Assembly: GCF_000966265.1 (NCBI RefSeq)
Contig: NZ_LANF01000013.1
Span: 1 to 64,000 of the forward strand
Length of the DNA: 64,000 bases
Source: Palaeococcus ferrophilus DSM 13482
GTDB taxonomy: Archaea; Methanobacteriota_B; Thermococci; Thermococcales; Thermococcaceae
Direction of reading: 5' to 3'
The notes beneath the pieces are model-generated. The model was given only the letters and a program-made list of their open reading frames with translations, was not told where the DNA came from and did no database searches. Made by a program: the position numbers and the translations under genes. Shown in pieces: positions 52,104 through 62,122 of the stretch; within the stretch, counting starts at the first letter, position 1, and every line of letters starts with the position of its first letter.

Positions 52104-54488
52104 ATGGACGTAGAAAAGCTCTTCAGGCCAAAGTTTGCGGTTCCGGGCATAACGCTTATTACACTCATATACCGTCTCATACCCCTCCGCTTCAAGTACC
52201 TGCTCGGCTTCGACCCCTACTTTCACCTCGCTTACATAGAGGAGGCGTTGAAGGCCGGCGAATGGTTCAACTTTTTGACCATCGCGGGTGGTCCATGGGG
52301 GTATCAGGTGAAGCTCGTCCATCCCCTCGGCCTCTGGATGACCCCCGCTTACGTCTATAAATTGCTGAGCATCTTCGGTCTCTCCCTCCAGACGGCCTTC
52401 AGGATAACGCCCGTTATATTTGGGACGCTGACGGTTCTGGCGTTCTACTTCGCCCTTTTGAGGCTCTACGATGAGAAACGTGCCTTTTTTGCCTCACTGT
52501 TCTTGGCCATAAGCTACGGGCACGTGTTCAGATCAATGGCCAACTACTATCGCGGCGACAACTACATGCTCTTCTGGTACAGCGTGGCATTCCTCGGGAT
52601 TGCCCTTGCGCTCACCTATAAAAAAGGGCCCAAGCGTTTTGCCTTCTATCTCATCCCCGCCCTTGCGAGCGGGTTTGCAAGTATTTTCTGGCAGGCGTAC
52701 TATCCAATCTTCATCTTCCTCCTTTCAAATGCTCTCCTTATCGGCGCTGGTGCCTTCATCCTCGGTGAGAAAGAGGGTTTTAAGGACGCCATGTTAATCG
52801 TTCTTTCCACTGTCCCCGGCGTTCTACTTGCAAACGCCCTTGGGGGGAAGTTCGGCTACGGGATGTTGGGGTATAATGACTGGACGGGGAAGCGTATCGC
52901 TGAAGAACTCGGACTTAGCTTTGGCATCCTCAAGGACGCTTACCTGATTGTTCACCTGAGATATCTCGTTCCCCTCTCGCTTGCGTTTATTGTTTTCCTG
53001 TTTCTTCTCGTGAGGATTTTGAAGGATAAGCGCCACAGGGCAGGATTCGTTATTGTTCTCGCCTTCATAGGGATTCTTCTGCTCTTCAGGGGGGCTGGTC
53101 CGCTCAAAGAGCTCTCCGCGGGATTTGGAATCTTTAAAAACTGGCCCGTCCAGGAAACAGGCCCTCCAACTAAAGGTGACCTGTGGGCATCATACAATCT
53201 CGCCCTCTTCCTCCTCCCGCTCTACGCCCTCTCCTTCAGAAGGGGGAACGTCAGGGACTTTCCGCTTCTTGGGTTAATGCTCCCATCACTTTACATGCTG
53301 GCCTTCTGGAAGCGCTTCCTTTTCATAGCCTCCCCCGCTATAGCCTTTCCAGCAGGGATTGGGCTGGTGGAGCTCTACGAAGCTATTAGGCCGCGCTTGA
53401 GTGGAAGGAAGTTCCTGGCCATCGGACTAGTACTCCTTGTCCTGATTCCCTCCACATCCGGGGCACTCGCCCTCTCGAAGGTATGGAACACGAAACCAAT
53501 AATAACCGAGGAGTGGGTCGAGGCACTCACCTGGCTCAAGGAAAACTCCAACGAGAACGACATAGTTCTGGCGTGGTGGGACTACGGACACTGGATAACT
53601 TACTACTCCAGAAGGTCTCCTGTGGCGCAGGGAAGCTCCAACCCTTCCGTTGCAGCCTACCTCCTCGGCCTCCTCGGCGAGAACTGGGCACAAAATCTAG
53701 GTGTGGACTACGTGATAGTCTCTTACGAGGACTTCCTCAAACTGGGACCGATTATCAACACGGTAAAACTCTCCAAGCGGTGGGAGAACATCACGGATGA
53801 GGAGTACGGCTTTGCCCTCCTCCCCCTAACGGGGGTGTATGGAAACATATTCACCTTTGAGAACGGTCCTTATAAGGCTCTCGTAGCCAAGAGGAACACA
53901 ATCTGGGAAGCAAAGGTTGTGGCGGGCGGCGCTACCGGGTATCCCTCGGAGCTCCTGGTGGAGGTTGGCAATGAAACTATCAACGCCCCGCTTTCCTCCC
54001 GCGCTTCTCTCGGTCCCGTCCTCTACGTCAACCTGAACTACGGCTATGCGTTCCTCATGAGCCGAACCATAGCGAACACAACCATGGCGCGCCTCTTTAC
54101 TGGCGATGCTCCGAATCACTACCGTCTCGTTTATTCGGACGGCGGAAGGATTAAGATATACCGATTCGAGCACCCCAATGTGATAGTTACAAGAACAAAC
54201 GGCACTGTAGTGTTTCACTTCAAGAACACCACAGGAACGGGACTAGGAATATGGGGCTTCCTCGACAACGGGACGCTCGTCTTCAAGAAGTGGTACGGTG
54301 TTAAGGGTCTTGAGGAGTTTGAGCTGCCGGGAGATGTTAACGGGACAGTGATAAGATATGCCTATGCAGAGGGAAAACAAATTGTTGACAGGGGAGTGTT
54401 CAGATGCAATGGGAGGAAGCAAAATGTGTCAAAAAGTAGTGTTTTACAAATTTTCGTATCAAAAAACTTATTAAATGCGCGGCGGTAA
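52104..54488 (+). CDS. aglB: Oligosaccharyltransferase AglB (STT3 family)
   Basis: Transfers a lipid-linked oligosaccharide to Asn in N-X-S/T sequons on the outer face of the membrane. 794 residues from ATG 52104. About 12 or 13 membrane helices carry the first acidic motif GFDPYFH (Asp37) and the second, YYRGDNY (about 154-160); the globular C-terminal domain contains WWDYG (491-495), the sequon-binding motif. The size fits the short AglB form rather than the long one. The last about 25 residues (RKQNVSKSSVLQIFVSKNLLN) are AT-rich in DNA and have no family look; they overlap a TATA-like element of the following glycosyltransferase gene. Confidence 0.93.
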   Translation: MDVEKLFRPKFAVPGITLITLIYRLIPLRFKYLLGFDPYFHLAYIEEALKAGEWFNFLTIAGGPWGYQVKLVHPLGLWMTPAYVYKLLSIFGLSLQTAFRITPVIFGTLTVLAFYFALLRLYDEKRAFFASLFLAISYGHVFRSMANYYRGDNYMLFWYSVAFLGIALALTYKKGPKRFAFYLIPALASGFASIFWQAYYPIFIFLLSNALLIGAGAFILGEKEGFKDAMLIVLSTVPGVLLANALGGKFGYGMLGYNDWTGKRIAEELGLSFGILKDAYLIVHLRYLVPLSLAFIVFLFLLVRILKDKRHRAGFVIVLAFIGILLLFRGAGPLKELSAGFGIFKNWPVQETGPPTKGDLWASYNLALFLLPLYALSFRRGNVRDFPLLGLMLPSLYMLAFWKRFLFIASPAIAFPAGIGLVELYEAIRPRLSGRKFLAIGLVLLVLIPSTSGALALSKVWNTKPIITEEWVEALTWLKENSNENDIVLAWWDYGHWITYYSRRSPVAQGSSNPSVAAYLLGLLGENWAQNLGVDYVIVSYEDFLKLGPIINTVKLSKRWENITDEEYGFALLPLTGVYGNIFTFENGPYKALVAKRNTIWEAKVVAGGATGYPSELLVEVGNETINAPLSSRASLGPVLYVNLNYGYAFLMSRTIANTTMARLFTGDAPNHYRLVYSDGGRIKIYRFEHPNVIVTRTNGTVVFHFKNTTGTGLGIWGFLDNGTLVFKKWYGVKGLEEFELPGDVNGTVIRYAYAEGKQIVDRGVFRCNGRKQNVSKSSVLQIFVSKNLLNARR

Positions 54489-54539
54489 AGCCTAATAACC
54501 TGATCAGTATGGGGGTAATCACTCCAACAGGGGACGGAC

Positions 54540-55412
54540 ATGAGGACGCTGATAATAATTCCCGCGTACAACGAAGAGCTTACGATTGGATCAATCGTTG
54601 CGCTGGCCAAGAAGTACGGCGACGTTCTGGTAGTTGATGATGGCTCAAGCGATAGAACATCGGAGATCGCTCAAAAGGCAGGGGCCATCGTTATAAGGCA
54701 CAAAACCAACAGCGGCAAGGGTGCCGCCCTGAGGACGGGCTTCGAGTACGCGCTTAGTAAGGACTACGATGTTGTTGTAACAATTGACGCCGATGGACAG
54801 CACAACCCTGAGGAGATTCCTTACCTCGTTGAGCCACTCATTAAAGGAGAAGCTGATTTTGTTATAGGCTCCCGCTATCTTAACGGTTCTAAGAAGAAGA
54901 TACCGTTGTACAGGAGACTCGGCCTCTGGGTGCTTAACAAGAGCACCAAAGTTGCCTCGAAGATGGAAGTTGACTCGCAGAGCGGGTTCAGGGCCCTAAG
55001 GAGAAAGGCCCTTGAGAAGTTGAACTTAAGCAGCAGTGGCTACGCCGTTGAGACTGACATGGTGATCAACGCAAGGGAACAGGGGCTTAGGATTAAAGAG
55101 GTCCCGATAAGTGTGAGGTACGATGTCCCGAACAAGCACAAGAAGAACCCGGTTTCCCACGGCTTGGGTGTCCTGGCCAGCGTTGTTGGTTTAATTGGGT
55201 ATAAAAGGCCCCTCCTGCTCTTTGGGGTTTTGAGTTTGATGTCCTTTGTAACTGCTGGAGTACTGGCTTACTTGGCCCTCCAGCCTTATTATCACGGGGG
55301 AAGGGTTTTTTTAACTCAGGCAATAGGTGCGGGCATATTTACTATAATAGGAATACAGCTCTTTGTTGCAGGACTGACGTTGAACGTGTTAGCGAAGATG
55401 GTGAGGGAGTGA
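54540..55412 (+). CDS. Glycosyltransferase family 2 with C-terminal membrane helices (DPM/GtrB type)
   Basis: 290 residues. GT-A catalytic domain: IIPAYNEE (6-13), VVDDGSSDRT (31-40), the metal-binding TIDADGQHNP (about 80-89), SRYLNGS, and the acceptor motif SQSGFRALRR; then two membrane helices (about 225-250 and 262-285). This is the dolichol-phosphate mannose/glucose synthase type, which makes the activated lipid sugar for AglB. ATG at 54540 with GGGGACGG upstream; a TATA-like AACTTATTAAATG (about 54467) lies within the end of aglB. Confidence 0.9.
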   Translation: MRTLIIIPAYNEELTIGSIVALAKKYGDVLVVDDGSSDRTSEIAQKAGAIVIRHKTNSGKGAALRTGFEYALSKDYDVVVTIDADGQHNPEEIPYLVEPLIKGEADFVIGSRYLNGSKKKIPLYRRLGLWVLNKSTKVASKMEVDSQSGFRALRRKALEKLNLSSSGYAVETDMVINAREQGLRIKEVPISVRYDVPNKHKKNPVSHGLGVLASVVGLIGYKRPLLLFGVLSLMSFVTAGVLAYLALQPYYHGGRVFLTQAIGAGIFTIIGIQLFVAGLTLNVLAKMVRE

Positions 55413-55415
55413 GTT

Positions 55416-56609
55416 ATGGTGTTAAAATCACCAAGTATTGCTCTAGTGGGCTCTAGAGGCATTCCAGGGAGGTACGGGGGAACTGAAACAGTTGTTCATG
55501 AACTCTCGAAGAGATTGAAAGCCAAATTTCAGGTTTATGTAACATGTGAGTCCGATAGATTCTCTGAGGATGAATATGACGGAATAATCAGAGTTCATAT
55601 TCCATCTGTCCAAGGAAAGAGCTTGACTATCCCCTCGGTCAATGACGTCATTGCTACCACGTACCTCCTTCTTAGACACTCCAAAGACGTTGATCTTATT
55701 TACCACGTTTCGCCTGATGGTGCTCTGGCAGCTGTTCTCTCAAGACTGGCAAAGAAGAGGGTCCTAATAAACTCTGATGGTGTTGAGTGGCGCAGGTTAA
55801 TAAAGAGGAGCCGGTTTGTGCCGTTTCACCTCTTCCCGCTTTACCTCGCTACGATGGTACACATGTACCTGATGGAGCGCCTTTCCTGCAAGTTGCCGGA
55901 TGTCACTATTGCAGATTCTCTTGCCATCGAAGAACATCTTAAGAGAATGCACAAACCAAAAAAAGTGGTATACATTGCCTATGGGGCGAGGGAATTGATG
56001 CCCTCAAGCATTCCAAAGGAAGAGGAGCGTAGTATTTTAGGAAAATTCGGCATTAAACCTAGAGGATACTATCTCACTGTGGCTAGAATAGTTGCGGAGA
56101 ACAACATCCACATTGAACTGGAGGGGTTTAAAAAAGCAAACTCAACAAAGAAGCTTGTTATCGTTGGGAACTTCAACAAAAATGATCCGTATAGTAAACA
56201 TCTCTTCAAACTGGCCAAGGGCAATGAGAATATACTTTTACTTGACCCAATCTATGACCGGGAAATCCTTGGAGTTTTAAGGAAGAATGCCTTTGCCTAT
56301 ATCCACGCCTATGAAGTTGGGGGGACAAATCCTTCCCTGCTTGAGCAGATGCTGTTCAAGAGACCTATCTTGGCATATGATGTCCCATTTAACAAGGAAG
56401 TCTTGCAAGAGGGAGGAATATACTTTAAAGATGCCGAGGATTTAGCCAATAAAATGGAGATGCTTGAGAGAGGGGAGTTCAATTTAAGGCTTATAAAGAA
56501 AACCCAGATTAAGAGAATAAAGAGACAGTACAACTGGGAGAAAGTTGCAGGGGAGTATGAAAGGTTGTTTAGACTAGTATTGCGGGGGCGGTCTTATGAG
56601 GGAGAATGA
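55416..56609 (+). CDS. Glycosyltransferase family 4, DUF1972 type
   Basis: 397 residues. The N-terminus ALVGSRGIPGRYGGTETVVHE is the DUF1972 hallmark (rhamnosyltransferase-type), with a DVTIADSLAIEEHLKRM linker and a GT4 C-terminal domain (YYLTVARIVAENNIHIELEGF; IHAYEVGGTNPSLLEQM with the ExxxxxxxE motif). Uses a nucleotide sugar to extend a surface glycan on a lipid carrier. Starts three bases after the GT2 gene stop. The specific sugar is unknown. Confidence 0.86.
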   Translation: MVLKSPSIALVGSRGIPGRYGGTETVVHELSKRLKAKFQVYVTCESDRFSEDEYDGIIRVHIPSVQGKSLTIPSVNDVIATTYLLLRHSKDVDLIYHVSPDGALAAVLSRLAKKRVLINSDGVEWRRLIKRSRFVPFHLFPLYLATMVHMYLMERLSCKLPDVTIADSLAIEEHLKRMHKPKKVVYIAYGARELMPSSIPKEEERSILGKFGIKPRGYYLTVARIVAENNIHIELEGFKKANSTKKLVIVGNFNKNDPYSKHLFKLAKGNENILLLDPIYDREILGVLRKNAFAYIHAYEVGGTNPSLLEQMLFKRPILAYDVPFNKEVLQEGGIYFKDAEDLANKMEMLERGEFNLRLIKKTQIKRIKRQYNWEKVAGEYERLFRLVLRGRSYEGE

Positions 56610-58143
56610 TGTTAAAGTTTTTGTGCTGGGGCTTGATGGAGGCTCTTGGAATGTCATAATGCCGTTAATCACGGAAGGCAAGTTGCCCACATTCAAAAGG
56701 CTTCTTGAAAAAGGGGCTTATGGCAAATTAAAAAGTATCATACCACCAATCTCGGTTCCTGCTTGGAAATGCTATTTTACTGGAAAAGATCCCGGCAAGT
56801 TGGGGGTTTATGCATTTCTCAAGTTTGATCCAGGAACGTATAAACTAAAAGTCGCGGATTCTCGTGACTTTAAGTCTCTTGATCTTGCGGACATCTTGGG
56901 TATGCATAACAAAAGAATTGTAATCTACAAAATGTTCTCTACATATCCAGCCAAAAAGGTTAATGGTGTTATGATAACGGATTTTCCAAACTTGCCCAAG
57001 GGAACTTACCCGGAAGGGTTGTATGAGATCATTAAGAAAAAATTTGGGGAAATCTTTCACAATATTGCTTTTACTACGGACAGAGTACGCACCTATGAAA
57101 TAGTGCTCGAGGAGACAAAGAGGGACTTTGAAGTCATTAAGTGGTTAATAACTGAAAATAATCCCGATTTCGTTCATATGAGTGTTCCCCACACTGATGG
57201 TGTCCAGCACTTCTTCTGGAGGGATATGCTAGATCCGGAATCTCCATATCATGATTACATAGAACGTATGTGGGTTATGGTGGACGGCCTTGTTGGGGAT
57301 TTGCTGAAGTTCCTCGAAAGCACGGGAGATAAGTGGTATTTCTTCATAATGTCAGACCATGGTTTTACAGAGTGCAAATACCGCTTTAATATTGCAAACT
57401 GGCTGATAAAGAAAGGCTATCTGAAGCTGACTTTTAGAGGGAAAGTTATTAGGAGTGTTTCAAGAATTATCTCGCTTGATACTGCTTACAAGATTGTCGA
57501 AAAAACGATCAAGTTTGGCAATGAAAAACTGAGAATAAAACGACTTAAATGGGGAGTTCAGCACAAGCTGGCAGGTGACGTACTTTACCAGGTTATAGGC
57601 TTCAAAAACACGAAGGTTATACCCATTGAGGGCCAGCTGCTGTACCTAAACCGCCGGCTGTTCAAGAATGAAGAGGAAAGAAAACGCTTTGTCACCCAGC
57701 TTGTTAGTGAACTCAAAAATATAATAAGACCTGATGGTGAGCCATTTACACTGGAAATCTACGAGGGACATCAGTTATACAACGAGAATGCACCAGATAT
57801 AATTCTGTTGCCCAATCAGACGTACGTGTATTCTCTTCCGTTCATCCATAGTGATTGGGACATCCCCCCAGAAGGCAAATGGACTGGAATGCATGATCTA
57901 TATGGAATTTTTGTTGCCGTTGGAGGAGGGATAAAAGAAAATTATGAAGTTGATGGGGCAAGGTTGGTGGATCTAATGCCTACGATACTACAAGTGTATG
58001 GTATTCCGATCCCAAAAGATGTAAGTGGAAAAGTCTTAAGGGATATTTTTGAGGACAGAGAATTTAGAGAAGAGGAGCCTGAATATGTTGATTATAACCT
58101 TAAAATGCAAGTGAGGAAGATTGCAAAAAAGTTGAAACTGTAG
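56596..58143 (+). CDS. Alkaline-phosphatase-superfamily phosphodiesterase/nucleotide pyrophosphatase-like enzyme
   Basis: 515 residues. Metal-site pattern of type I phosphodiesterases: FVLGLDGGSW (first Asp, residue 11-ish), SVPAWKCYFTGKDPGKLG (nucleophile region), then HTDGVQHFFWR (Asp/His) and MSDHGFTE (Asp-His) and, near the end, HSDWDIPPEGKWTGMHDLYG with His. In archaea such proteins often occur in glycan clusters and could hydrolyse nucleotide sugars or attach phosphate-linked groups. No signal peptide, so cytosolic. Overlaps the previous gene by 14 bases. Confidence 0.82.
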   Translation: MRENDVKVFVLGLDGGSWNVIMPLITEGKLPTFKRLLEKGAYGKLKSIIPPISVPAWKCYFTGKDPGKLGVYAFLKFDPGTYKLKVADSRDFKSLDLADILGMHNKRIVIYKMFSTYPAKKVNGVMITDFPNLPKGTYPEGLYEIIKKKFGEIFHNIAFTTDRVRTYEIVLEETKRDFEVIKWLITENNPDFVHMSVPHTDGVQHFFWRDMLDPESPYHDYIERMWVMVDGLVGDLLKFLESTGDKWYFFIMSDHGFTECKYRFNIANWLIKKGYLKLTFRGKVIRSVSRIISLDTAYKIVEKTIKFGNEKLRIKRLKWGVQHKLAGDVLYQVIGFKNTKVIPIEGQLLYLNRRLFKNEEERKRFVTQLVSELKNIIRPDGEPFTLEIYEGHQLYNENAPDIILLPNQTYVYSLPFIHSDWDIPPEGKWTGMHDLYGIFVAVGGGIKENYEVDGARLVDLMPTILQVYGIPIPKDVSGKVLRDIFEDREFREEEPEYVDYNLKMQVRKIAKKLKL

Positions 58144-58153
58144 GTGTGGTAAT

Positions 58154-59266
58154 ATGAGAATACTAATGACCGCTCCTCCTCTAGCCGATGTTTTATCTCC
58201 GGGGGGAATTTATAAAGTCATTAGGGAAATATCTAAAAATCTTGTTAAGAGGGGGCATGAAGTTATTGTTTTACAGTTAAACCCCCTAAATCGACCAAAT
58301 GAGGAGGAGTATGATGGGTTTAAGATAATCCGAGTTGATTCAAAACATTTCTATGGACTGAGCCTTGGGATGTACTCCTACCTGAAAAAGCATTTAGCTG
58401 AGTTGGATCCAGATATTGTTCATGTTCATGGGTATCATAATTTGCTTGCCCCTGAAGTAATTTGGGTAATCAAAAGAAACTACCCCTCTGTACCTTTGGT
58501 ATTTTCACCTCATTTGGATGTGGCTAGGAGCACATTGGGGGGTAGATATTTTTGGAGAGGTTATAATGCCATTATCGGAAAGAAAGCATTTGACCTAGCG
58601 GATCGTATAATTTCACCTTCTGAATTTGAGGTCAACATTCTTGTACACCAATTTAGCATTAGTCCAGATAAAATCTTAATAATACCACATGGTGTGGATA
58701 TAATTGATACAGAAAAGCCTCTAAAGCAGAGAGATAAAATCTGCCTTCTTTATTCTGGTTATTTAATAAAGAGGAAAAGGGTTGAGTATGTATTGGAGAG
58801 CCTGCATAGCTTAGTTTATGATTTCGGAGTGGACGATGTTATCCTCACGATAATTGGGGAAGGTCCAGAGAAAAAAAGATTATTAGAGTTAGCTAGGAAA
58901 CTAAGGATTATGAATAAGATAGAATGGAAACCCTTTTTACCAAGAAAGGAATTTATAAATAAAATAAAAAACGCAGATGTGTTTTTGTTGCTCTCTGAAT
59001 CTGAGGCATATGGAATAACTGTTGCGGAAGCTCTAGCTTTGGGGACCCCGGTAATAGTAACAAAAAAAGCTGCTTTAAGAGAGTTTCTAACTGAGCCTGG
59101 GTGCTTTGGTGTGGATTACCCTCCAAATCCAAAAGAGGTTGCTAGATTAATACTAGAGATTGCTAATAATGATGTTAAAGTGGGGCCGTTTAGTAAAAAG
59201 ATAAGAACTTGGAAGGAGGTGGTAAAAGACTATGAAAACCTTTACAAAGATATACTTGGAATATGA
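58154..59266 (+). CDS. Glycosyltransferase family 4 (first of two)
   Basis: 370 residues. Typical GT-B: SPGGIYKVIREISKNLVKRGHEV, DIVHVHGYHN, ADRIISPSEFEV and, in the C-terminal domain, LLYSGYLIKRKRVEYVLESL and FLLLSESEAYGITVAEALALGTPVIV with the catalytic ExxxxxxxE. ATG at 58154 follows GGTGTGGT. Base composition is visibly AT-rich compared with the gene before, the first gene of the AT-rich part of the glycan region. Confidence 0.88.
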   Translation: MRILMTAPPLADVLSPGGIYKVIREISKNLVKRGHEVIVLQLNPLNRPNEEEYDGFKIIRVDSKHFYGLSLGMYSYLKKHLAELDPDIVHVHGYHNLLAPEVIWVIKRNYPSVPLVFSPHLDVARSTLGGRYFWRGYNAIIGKKAFDLADRIISPSEFEVNILVHQFSISPDKILIIPHGVDIIDTEKPLKQRDKICLLYSGYLIKRKRVEYVLESLHSLVYDFGVDDVILTIIGEGPEKKRLLELARKLRIMNKIEWKPFLPRKEFINKIKNADVFLLLSESEAYGITVAEALALGTPVIVTKKAALREFLTEPGCFGVDYPPNPKEVARLILEIANNDVKVGPFSKKIRTWKEVVKDYENLYKDILGI

Positions 59267-60461
59267 AGTCAAAAATAATAAAAAGATTAATGCTGTCTTC
59301 TTGAGTTGGTACTTTCCAAAAGGAAGTGGGGGATTTACATATCGGAAAAAACTTTTAACCTTGTTATCTTCACTTGAGTCAATTGGAAGGATAACGGTTT
59401 TGACAAGTGATAATGAGTTGAAAAAAATTCAGAATTCCAAAATTAGAGTGCTTATTTTAAATGATACTATTCCAAAAAACCCACTGTCTAGATTCCTTAA
59501 ATTTTTGCTGTTCCAATTTAAGACAATACTCCATCTCATAAAACTTAGTAGAGATTACTCAATGGTGTTTGTCATGGCCGGAAACAATTTTACTTTTCCA
59601 GTGTTGTTTTCTAAATTCATTTTAAAAAAGAAAATTGTATATTTAATGTCTGGTGTGGGAGGCATGTCAGTATGGAAGTTATATTCAAAAAATCTCTTGT
59701 CAAGACTAGTTGCTATTTTGGATGAACTTGTTCTTCTGATTAGTGATTTCATTATCCTCGAATCTCCTGGATTAAAAGATACCCTCAAGCTTGATAGATA
59801 CAGGGGAAAAGTTATTCAAAATGGACGTATGTATGTAGAATCAGAAAAAATGCAGTACATAACTCCCTTTTCTAAACGAGCAACTTTGGTTGGGTATATT
59901 GGTAGACTAAGTCCTGAAAAGGGGATTGTAAATTTTATACATGGAATATTAAAAATATTTAATGAGCCCAAAAGAAGTTCCCAGTGTGGATTTAATGTTA
60001 TCATTGGAGGCAAGGGGCCTTTAGAGAGTAAAATTAGGGAATTAGTAATCCAGCAGAATGACGACATCAAAATGAAAATAAAAATTTTGGGGTATATCCC
60101 CGACAATGAACTAATAAATGTACTGAATAAGTTGAGACTTCTAGTGTTCCCATCCCCAATAAATAGTTTAGACGGATTGCCTAATATAATATTAGAAGCA
60201 ATGGCATGTGGAACTCCGGTATTAGCAACGTCTACAGGAGCAATATTAGATGTAATTATTGATGAAACGACTGGGTTTATTATGGGTAGCAACTCTCCGG
60301 GGGATATCTCAAGGAATATTAAGAGGGCACTAATGCACCCAGAGTTGCTGAAAATATCGAAAAAAGGCATGGAATCCATAAGAAAAGAATTTAGTTTTGA
60401 TAGTGCTTTAAGACGATGGGAGAGAATAATATCCACTTATCTTGGTGAGGGAAAATGGTAA
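59232..60461 (+). CDS. Glycosyltransferase family 4 (second of two)
   Basis: 409 residues. GT-B fold: FPKGSGGFTYRKKLLTLLSSL at the start, a middle hydrophobic segment (FLKFLLFQFKTILHLI), then LVGYIGRLSPEKGIVNFIHGI, and LLVFPSPINSLDGLPNIILEAMACGTPVLAT with the ExxxxxxxE-type motif. Starts inside the end of the previous gene (35-base overlap), ATG after AAGGAGGTGG. Strongly AT-rich codon use (many AAA, ATA, TTA). Confidence 0.87.
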   Translation: MKTFTKIYLEYEVKNNKKINAVFLSWYFPKGSGGFTYRKKLLTLLSSLESIGRITVLTSDNELKKIQNSKIRVLILNDTIPKNPLSRFLKFLLFQFKTILHLIKLSRDYSMVFVMAGNNFTFPVLFSKFILKKKIVYLMSGVGGMSVWKLYSKNLLSRLVAILDELVLLISDFIILESPGLKDTLKLDRYRGKVIQNGRMYVESEKMQYITPFSKRATLVGYIGRLSPEKGIVNFIHGILKIFNEPKRSSQCGFNVIIGGKGPLESKIRELVIQQNDDIKMKIKILGYIPDNELINVLNKLRLLVFPSPINSLDGLPNIILEAMACGTPVLATSTGAILDVIIDETTGFIMGSNSPGDISRNIKRALMHPELLKISKKGMESIRKEFSFDSALRRWERIISTYLGEGKW

Positions 60462-62122
60462 ATCGGATTAAAATTGTTATGTTAGTAGAGGCTATGATCT
60501 TAGCATTTGTTATATTGCTAGTAGATATCCTGACCAATAGGTTTTCTTATTACTCTGGGGATAATATCTTTATTGAATTTCCGTTATTGGCGTGGATTTT
60601 GATATTATTGATACCATGTATCGGTGGTTATATAATATGGACATCCAAAAACGAAAACAAAAAGACAACAATATTCATCCCTGTTGGGTTGATTTATGTA
60701 CTTCTCCTTTATTCTCTTAACATATATTTTATAATTCCATATCGACAAGTTGAAACTACGAGTATTCCTCTTGCCATAAAACTACTCGTTAAATATCCTC
60801 ACATTAACAAAGATCTTGCGGGTATTTATTCATACCCGGTTTCATATCCTCTTTTTTTCATAATGGCGAGATTTATCATGTTAATATCTGAGGTTGGAGC
60901 GACGACATTATACACTTTGTTCTTTATTATATTTCTTGTGATATTTTATTTTATTCTCCTATCATATTATTCTACTGATGAGGATATGTTTTCAAGTGTG
61001 TTAGCTGTTTTAGGATATACAGTCCTTTCTTTTTATGTGATAAATTTCCAATTCGCCCCTCAAACTTTCTCATTGATGTATCTTCCTCTTTTGTATAAGA
61101 TTACGACATCTACATTACATTCAAATTCGATTGCAAAAAATATGGTGCTCTTATTTATTCTTTGGACATCATTAATACTCACACATCCATTTATGTTTAT
61201 TTTTTATATTCTTCCCACATCTTTTCTACTTGGGTATCTGTATATAAATAAATCCTCGTATACATCAAAATTTGGGATAGCAATTTTTACTTTATGGGGG
61301 TCATACCTAGCGGGGTTTGTTTATATTTATTACCTCAAACTACGGGTTCCCCTCGTTTTGTTCTTTAGAACTATTGGAAGGTCAATGGGGGAAACTTGGT
61401 TGGTAATTAGGTGGTTTCTTAGAACAATGAGTAGCCCTCAGGCTCCTAAGGTATTCCCACACTATGATATGGTACCTAGATTTTTTAATGCCTTTCAAGC
61501 AACGGGCGTTAGATTGATACTAATTACGTTGCTTCTTTTGGTAATTTATGGCATATTCAAAGAAGTCATTACTGACAAAAGAACACTACAATTTGTGTAT
61601 GATATCCTTGTGTTGATCTCTTCTGTGATTTTATTTTTAGTTGGACTTTTCACGATTTTTCTTGGTCAGAGAGCACTTCAGGTATTCATGATGCCCATTT
61701 CGAGATATATTAAAAATTTAAAAGCTTACAAACGTTTGTTATTAATGCTAATAATCATATTAATTGTGACGCCTTTTATGTATACTCTTAATGTCTTGAT
61801 AAGTTTAAGTGTAGGGCCTCAGTTATTTGTCCAGGACACATATCTAGTGACATCAGGATTATTTGGAGAAATGAATTTTCCCGATGCTTGCAATATTTCT
61901 GTTGTGAGAGAAATATATCCAACAGTATATCCAAACCGTCATAAGTTTGAGTTTTCGACAGACTTCTATCCAAAGGCGAATTCCAACTGGGACTATTTAT
62001 ATTGGTCTCCAAAATTTACCCATGTGGCTAGATATTTCGGGATTTATGATGAGTATAAAAAAGAACAAATGGTATCAAATTGGATTTATAATAACTATAT
62101 CGTAACTATACTGTCAGGATAA
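60455..62122 (+). CDS. Polytopic membrane protein, possible polysaccharide polymerase or GT-C enzyme
   Basis: 555 residues with about 12 hydrophobic segments spread over the length, a polar stretch near residues 95-130 (YPHINKDLAGIYSYPVSYP) and a short non-hydrophobic C-terminus of about 80 residues. The general plan (multi-pass membrane protein between glycosyltransferase genes) fits an oligosaccharide polymerase, flippase or GT-C-type transferase, but I see no decisive motif. ATG at 60455 follows GGTGAGGGAAA. The gene ends inside the convergent GT2 gene (9 bases overlap). Confidence 0.65.
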   Translation: MVNRIKIVMLVEAMILAFVILLVDILTNRFSYYSGDNIFIEFPLLAWILILLIPCIGGYIIWTSKNENKKTTIFIPVGLIYVLLLYSLNIYFIIPYRQVETTSIPLAIKLLVKYPHINKDLAGIYSYPVSYPLFFIMARFIMLISEVGATTLYTLFFIIFLVIFYFILLSYYSTDEDMFSSVLAVLGYTVLSFYVINFQFAPQTFSLMYLPLLYKITTSTLHSNSIAKNMVLLFILWTSLILTHPFMFIFYILPTSFLLGYLYINKSSYTSKFGIAIFTLWGSYLAGFVYIYYLKLRVPLVLFFRTIGRSMGETWLVIRWFLRTMSSPQAPKVFPHYDMVPRFFNAFQATGVRLILITLLLLVIYGIFKEVITDKRTLQFVYDILVLISSVILFLVGLFTIFLGQRALQVFMMPISRYIKNLKAYKRLLLMLIIILIVTPFMYTLNVLISLSVGPQLFVQDTYLVTSGLFGEMNFPDACNISVVREIYPTVYPNRHKFEFSTDFYPKANSNWDYLYWSPKFTHVARYFGIYDEYKKEQMVSNWIYNNYIVTILSG

